Source: a virus
DNA: 64,000 nt
Virus record (IMG/VR): IMGVR_UViG_3300023174_000101
Coordinates: 34,361 to 98,360 of that record
Strand: one strand, 5' to 3'
This document shows positions 61,825-64,000 of this stretch, piece after piece; positions within the stretch are counted from its first letter, which is position 1, and every line of letters starts with the position of its first letter. A program made the position numbers and the translations under genes. The notes under the pieces were generated by a model. That model was not told the DNA's origin. It saw only the letters and a list, made by a program, of their open reading frames with translations, and ran no database searches.

Positions 61825-62262
61825 CTACTGAGTCACCACACGGTGCTGCCACCAGGGCATCAGCTGTGCCTCAACCAGCCGCTTGTGCATCGCCAGCACC
61901 CCTCCCTCCGGCACCCCGTGGATGTTCCGCGCTGCCGCCACCTTCGGGTCGCACTCCAGCGTTACCACTTCCAGCTCACACCCAAACGCCAGGGCAATCG
62001 CCGCGTACGGGGCGATCTCCACCGCCGTAGTATTGGTGTTGTCCACCACCACGGTGTCGTCCAGGTATCCCAACATCACGTGCCCCATGTACTCCCTCAG
62101 GCATGCTGCGTGTGCGTTTGGGAGATTGGTCGGGTTAAACTTGTACTCCCCGTCCACCATGAAGAATTTATCCGCCGAGACAACCTTCGCCTCGGGCAGA
62201 TTCTTCGCCACATACGTGGACTTCCCAGAACCCGGAACACCGCGCAGAACCACAACGTTCAT
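61825..62262 (-). CDS. P-loop kinase, polynucleotide 5'-kinase-like
   Basis: A 145-residue single-domain kinase. Walker A is GVPGSGKST (8-16), then SADKFF, and a NTNTTAVEI / PKVAAARNIHG core seen in T4 polynucleotide kinase 5'-kinase domains and their phage relatives. It probably phosphorylates 5' ends of RNA or DNA, for example in tRNA or DNA repair. The 3' phosphatase domain of T4 Pnkp is absent. No RNA ligase is seen in the window. Confidence 0.78.
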   Translation of the reverse strand: MNVVVLRGVPGSGKSTYVAKNLPEAKVVSADKFFMVDGEYKFNPTNLPNAHAACLREYMGHVMLGYLDDTVVVDNTNTTAVEIAPYAAIALAFGCELEVVTLECDPKVAAARNIHGVPEGGVLAMHKRLVEAQLMPWWQHRVVTQ

Positions 62263-62500
62263 ACATCACCATCCTTGTGTATCGTGGGTGGCTTAATACC
62301 ACCTGAGGACCCTCAATCCTTACCTTGATGGAGTACCCTCAGCTGGCATCCAGCTCCCTATCCTACCTTCACGTACAACCTTCTCAAGATGGTCACGCCA
62401 GCAAGCCGGGGCCGGGACCCCTCAATACTCCTACATCTATCGGTCCAGACCCCCTCCCGCCTTGAAGCCCGCCTTATGTAGTATGCGGACTTTCATAGTA
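62263..62500 (-). other. Non-coding gap with hairpins
   Basis: No convincing gene; a 19-codon frame (MKVRILHKAGFKAGGG) starts in it. Short hairpins are visible (GGTGG/CCACC near 62290, AGCTGG/CCAGCT near 62350). GATAGATGTAGGA near 62430, as in minihelices 3 and 4, is followed by a degenerate T-arm (GGGG-TCCCGG-CCCC), a possible decayed minihelix. Confidence 0.4.
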
Positions 62501-62608
62501 TCACCAGCACCAACATCCTTCCTTCCACATGTTAATGATTGCTCGGAGGAGTACATTTTCCTTCCGGAGCCTTTCATTCTCACTCTTCAGCCGATCAATC
62601 TCTTCCAT
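62501..62608 (-). CDS. Leucine-zipper-like small protein (35 aa)
   Basis: GGAGG precedes the ATG at 62608. MEEIDRLKSENERLRKENVLLRAIINMWKEGCWCW is one coiled coil with a C-terminal CWCW. A DNA-binding or dimerising peptide is possible. Confidence 0.5.
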   Translation of the reverse strand: MEEIDRLKSENERLRKENVLLRAIINMWKEGCWCW

Positions 62609-62874
62609 GACTACCTCCATCTGTACTACGGGTTAAAGTCGTGTCCGGGGAGGCCAATCACCACAAAAAGGGGACCTCAACCCGCAAAAAGTTCAAGGCG
62701 AGCATGTATAGGGAATTCCCCATACGTATGCCATTCACGCCTGGTTAAGCTACCAAAACGATTCCGAACATCAAGGCGGACGCGGCCAGCACAGGAAATC
62801 CGCGACAATCTGCAAAAACCATGCTGGCCGTGCCTTAATCTTACCCCCTAACCTGGATTCCTAACCTGGGCCCA
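62609..62874. other. Non-coding gap
   Basis: No gene is seen. It has an imperfect palindrome around GGGAATTCCC (62706-62726) and a partial sigma-54-like core (AGGCACGGCCAGCATGG) that fails the GC spacing. Confidence 0.5.
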
Positions 62875-63228
62875 TTACCCTAGCTTGAGCTTATTATCTG
62901 GGCTACCCTGCCCATGGGCACTGATGAGGGTCTCATCCCCACCGATGGTCACTTGATTCCCATGTAGGAAAACACACACGGTCCCATTGGGGGAGAATAC
63001 CACGTCCACAACCAGGTGGTGTGTGCCCCCATTGGATTCGATTATCAACTCGTCGGGATTATCGCCCTCGAAGAACTCGAGGACGGTGAATGGTAGACAA
63101 ACATGAGAGACCGTGGGGTTGTCGAATCTCCATCCATTGGTCTCTTCGGTGACGTTACCTAGCTGGATGGGGGCTCCATCCACCCGTACTTGGATGGAAC
63201 GTCCTACAATCATTGCGAATGACTTCAT
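62875..63228 (-). CDS. Beta-sheet protein, paralogue of the gene at 59192-59518
   Basis: MKSFAMIVGRSIQVRVDGAPIQLGNVTEETNGWRF... is an all-beta domain that matches its paralogue along its whole length, including the C-terminal NQVTIGGDETLISA. Function unknown. Confidence 0.68.
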   Translation of the reverse strand: MKSFAMIVGRSIQVRVDGAPIQLGNVTEETNGWRFDNPTVSHVCLPFTVLEFFEGDNPDELIIESNGGTHHLVVDVVFSPNGTVCVFLHGNQVTIGGDETLISAHGQGSPDNKLKLG

Positions 63229-63255
63229 TTTGTATTACCTCCTTGCGATACAACA

Positions 63256-63313
63256 TGGGCACGCCGGGAGTCGAACCGGAATTCACTAGGGATGAAGCCC
63301 ACCTAGCGTGCCT
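63256..63313 (-). ncRNA. tRNA-like minihelix with an extra arm, element 5
   Basis: AGGCACG pairs over six bases with CGTGCC(C). The linker is 27 bases and can form a stem CTAGG/CCTAG around GGGCTTCATCCC, like an anticodon arm; the D-arm is absent. The T-loop is TTCGACT with a CCGG/CCGG stem. It resembles a D-armless tRNA. Confidence 0.65.
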
Positions 63314-63321
63314 AATACTAC

Positions 63322-63717
63322 TTACTTCGGGGGAACCACGTACAGGGAAACCCCATGTCCCTGGGGGTAAGCATCCCCTGGGTCTCGATGTAGGAGCTTG
63401 GGTGGCCTCCCATCGAATGCAACAACTACACCCTCGGGGTGCTCAACCTCCAGAAACCGGTACTTCTCCCCAAGCTCGATGGTCTTGTCCACCTCGAGCT
63501 GGATGGGCTGGTCACACACCGAGAGGGTCTTCTTGCCCTCGTAATGCGTGGACAATTCGTCCGGGTCCATGTCCACCACCCGCGCCCAGCCGTGGATGGC
63601 CTGGAGGAGGGTGGGGGCTCGGACGAGGACGATTCCGCCGTCCCCATTGGGGAACTGATGGAGGTCCTCAATCATCTGCACCTCACGGTCGAAGAACACC
63701 TTCAGATATTCTGCCAT
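63322..63717 (-). CDS. Hypothetical protein (131 aa)
   Basis: Starts MAEYLKVFFDREVQMIEDLHQFPNGDGGIVLVRAPTLLQAIHGWARVV; alpha/beta with a central HGWARVVDMDPDEL. No family recognised. The longer frame to 63780 would cross minihelix element 6. Confidence 0.6.
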   Translation of the reverse strand: MAEYLKVFFDREVQMIEDLHQFPNGDGGIVLVRAPTLLQAIHGWARVVDMDPDELSTHYEGKKTLSVCDQPIQLEVDKTIELGEKYRFLEVEHPEGVVVAFDGRPPKLLHRDPGDAYPQGHGVSLYVVPPK

Positions 63718-63754
63718 TCTTGCCTCTGTGTAACACCGGACGGGATGTCCGGAT

Positions 63755-63798
63755 TGGGCGGGTGGGGATTCGAACCCCAAACATCTCCAGACCCGCCT
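63755..63798 (-). ncRNA. tRNA-like minihelix, element 6
   Basis: AGGCGGG pairs over six bases with CCCGCC(C). The linker is only 12 bases (TCTGGAGATGTT); T-arm TGGGG-TTCGAAT-CCCCA. This is the most compact of the set. Confidence 0.74.
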
Positions 63799-63803
63799 AC
63801 CTA

Positions 63804-64000
63804 CTACTGGTCCAGCTCCACATCCCGCCCATCCGGGGTATACCCGGACAGACGGAAGTAGGTGATGCAGCCTACCCGCTTGACGCAGATTTTAGCGCCT
63901 CGGCGGGTAAGTCCCACCTCCTCCCACTTTGGCCACCTTCCACGGTACGCGCGGAGGATGTTCTCCCTCACGGCGTCGGGGTGGTTGGTGGTGGCCAGGG
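63804..64000 (-). CDS. Hypothetical protein (partial, C-terminal 65 aa)
   Basis: The frame is open to base 64000, so the N-terminus is outside the window. It ends ...GYTPDGRDVELDQ. Basic, aromatic-rich segments such as RAYRGRWPKWEEVGLTRRGAKICVKRVGC are visible. No family recognised. Confidence 0.6.
   Translation of the reverse strand, partial: LATTNHPDAVRENILRAYRGRWPKWEEVGLTRRGAKICVKRVGCITYFRLSGYTPDGRDVELDQ

Noticed and set aside
62822-62838. Sigma-54-like core before the kinase gene
   Set aside because: AGGCACGGCCAGCATGG lacks GC at the required distance.
1-64000. DatZ, MazZ or DpoZ genes
   Set aside because: No HD phosphohydrolase, MazG-type or PolA-type protein is seen in this window; they may lie elsewhere.
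1-64000. CRISPR arrays
   Set aside because: No series of regularly spaced direct repeats with spacers was seen.

Overview
The window looks like 64 kb from the interior of a large lytic tailed-phage genome (Caudoviricetes). About 130 densely packed genes lie almost entirely on the minus strand, and many are joined by 4-base stop/start overlaps. There is a phage replication and recombination set, seven tRNA genes, homing endonucleases, an intein and many small proteins of families known mainly from phages. No structural, packaging, lysis or DNA polymerase genes are present, so those must lie outside the window. The host cannot be named from the sequence.

Layout, in window coordinates (transcription runs from high to low): 0-6.4 kb is a cassette of very small accessory genes. 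6.4-25 kb is the core: a DnaG/DnaB-like primase-helicase, a UvsW-like helicase, a RuvC-like nuclease, a UvsX/RecA recombinase, a probable ssDNA-binding protein, PurZ, a thioredoxin-fold protein, a class II ribonucleotide reductase with an intein, a sigma-like zinc protein and a GHKL ATPase. 25-33 kb holds small zinc-binding proteins, a HigA-like regulator, DUF3310 and DUF932 proteins and a deaminase. 33-50 kb carries the tRNA genes, an adenylosuccinate lyase (PurB), RNase H, DNA ligase and several paralogous families. 50-64 kb has regulators, a MoxR ATPase with a metallopeptidase/VWA partner, a kinase and many small genes.

The strongest biological reading is a 2-aminoadenine (Z) DNA phage. 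The PurA-family enzyme at 16.5-17.6 kb has the PurZ signature, with the PurA catalytic Asp replaced by Ser and the catalytic His kept. Unusually, the same phage also encodes a complete PurB, the enzyme of the second step. DatZ, MazZ and DpoZ are not in this window.

Three features look under-described. (1) Fifteen intergenic sites, plus one overlapping a gene end, match the sigma-54 -24/-12 consensus TGGCACG-N4-TTGCA with exact GG-N10-GC spacing. All are on the coding strand, and the intergenic ones lie a few to about 200 bases before a start codon. This suggests a regulon driven by RpoN or an RpoN-like factor. (2) Five to six intergenic tRNA-like minihelices have an acceptor stem and T-arm only, without the D-arm and usually without an anticodon arm. 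They resemble minimal RNase P/RNase Z substrates. (3) At least seven proteins share a C-terminal module of about 35 residues (VP.WV..A....Y..GGFAGLSL.EYL.KM). Start codons were chosen by translational coupling and Shine-Dalgarno spacing and are inferences.
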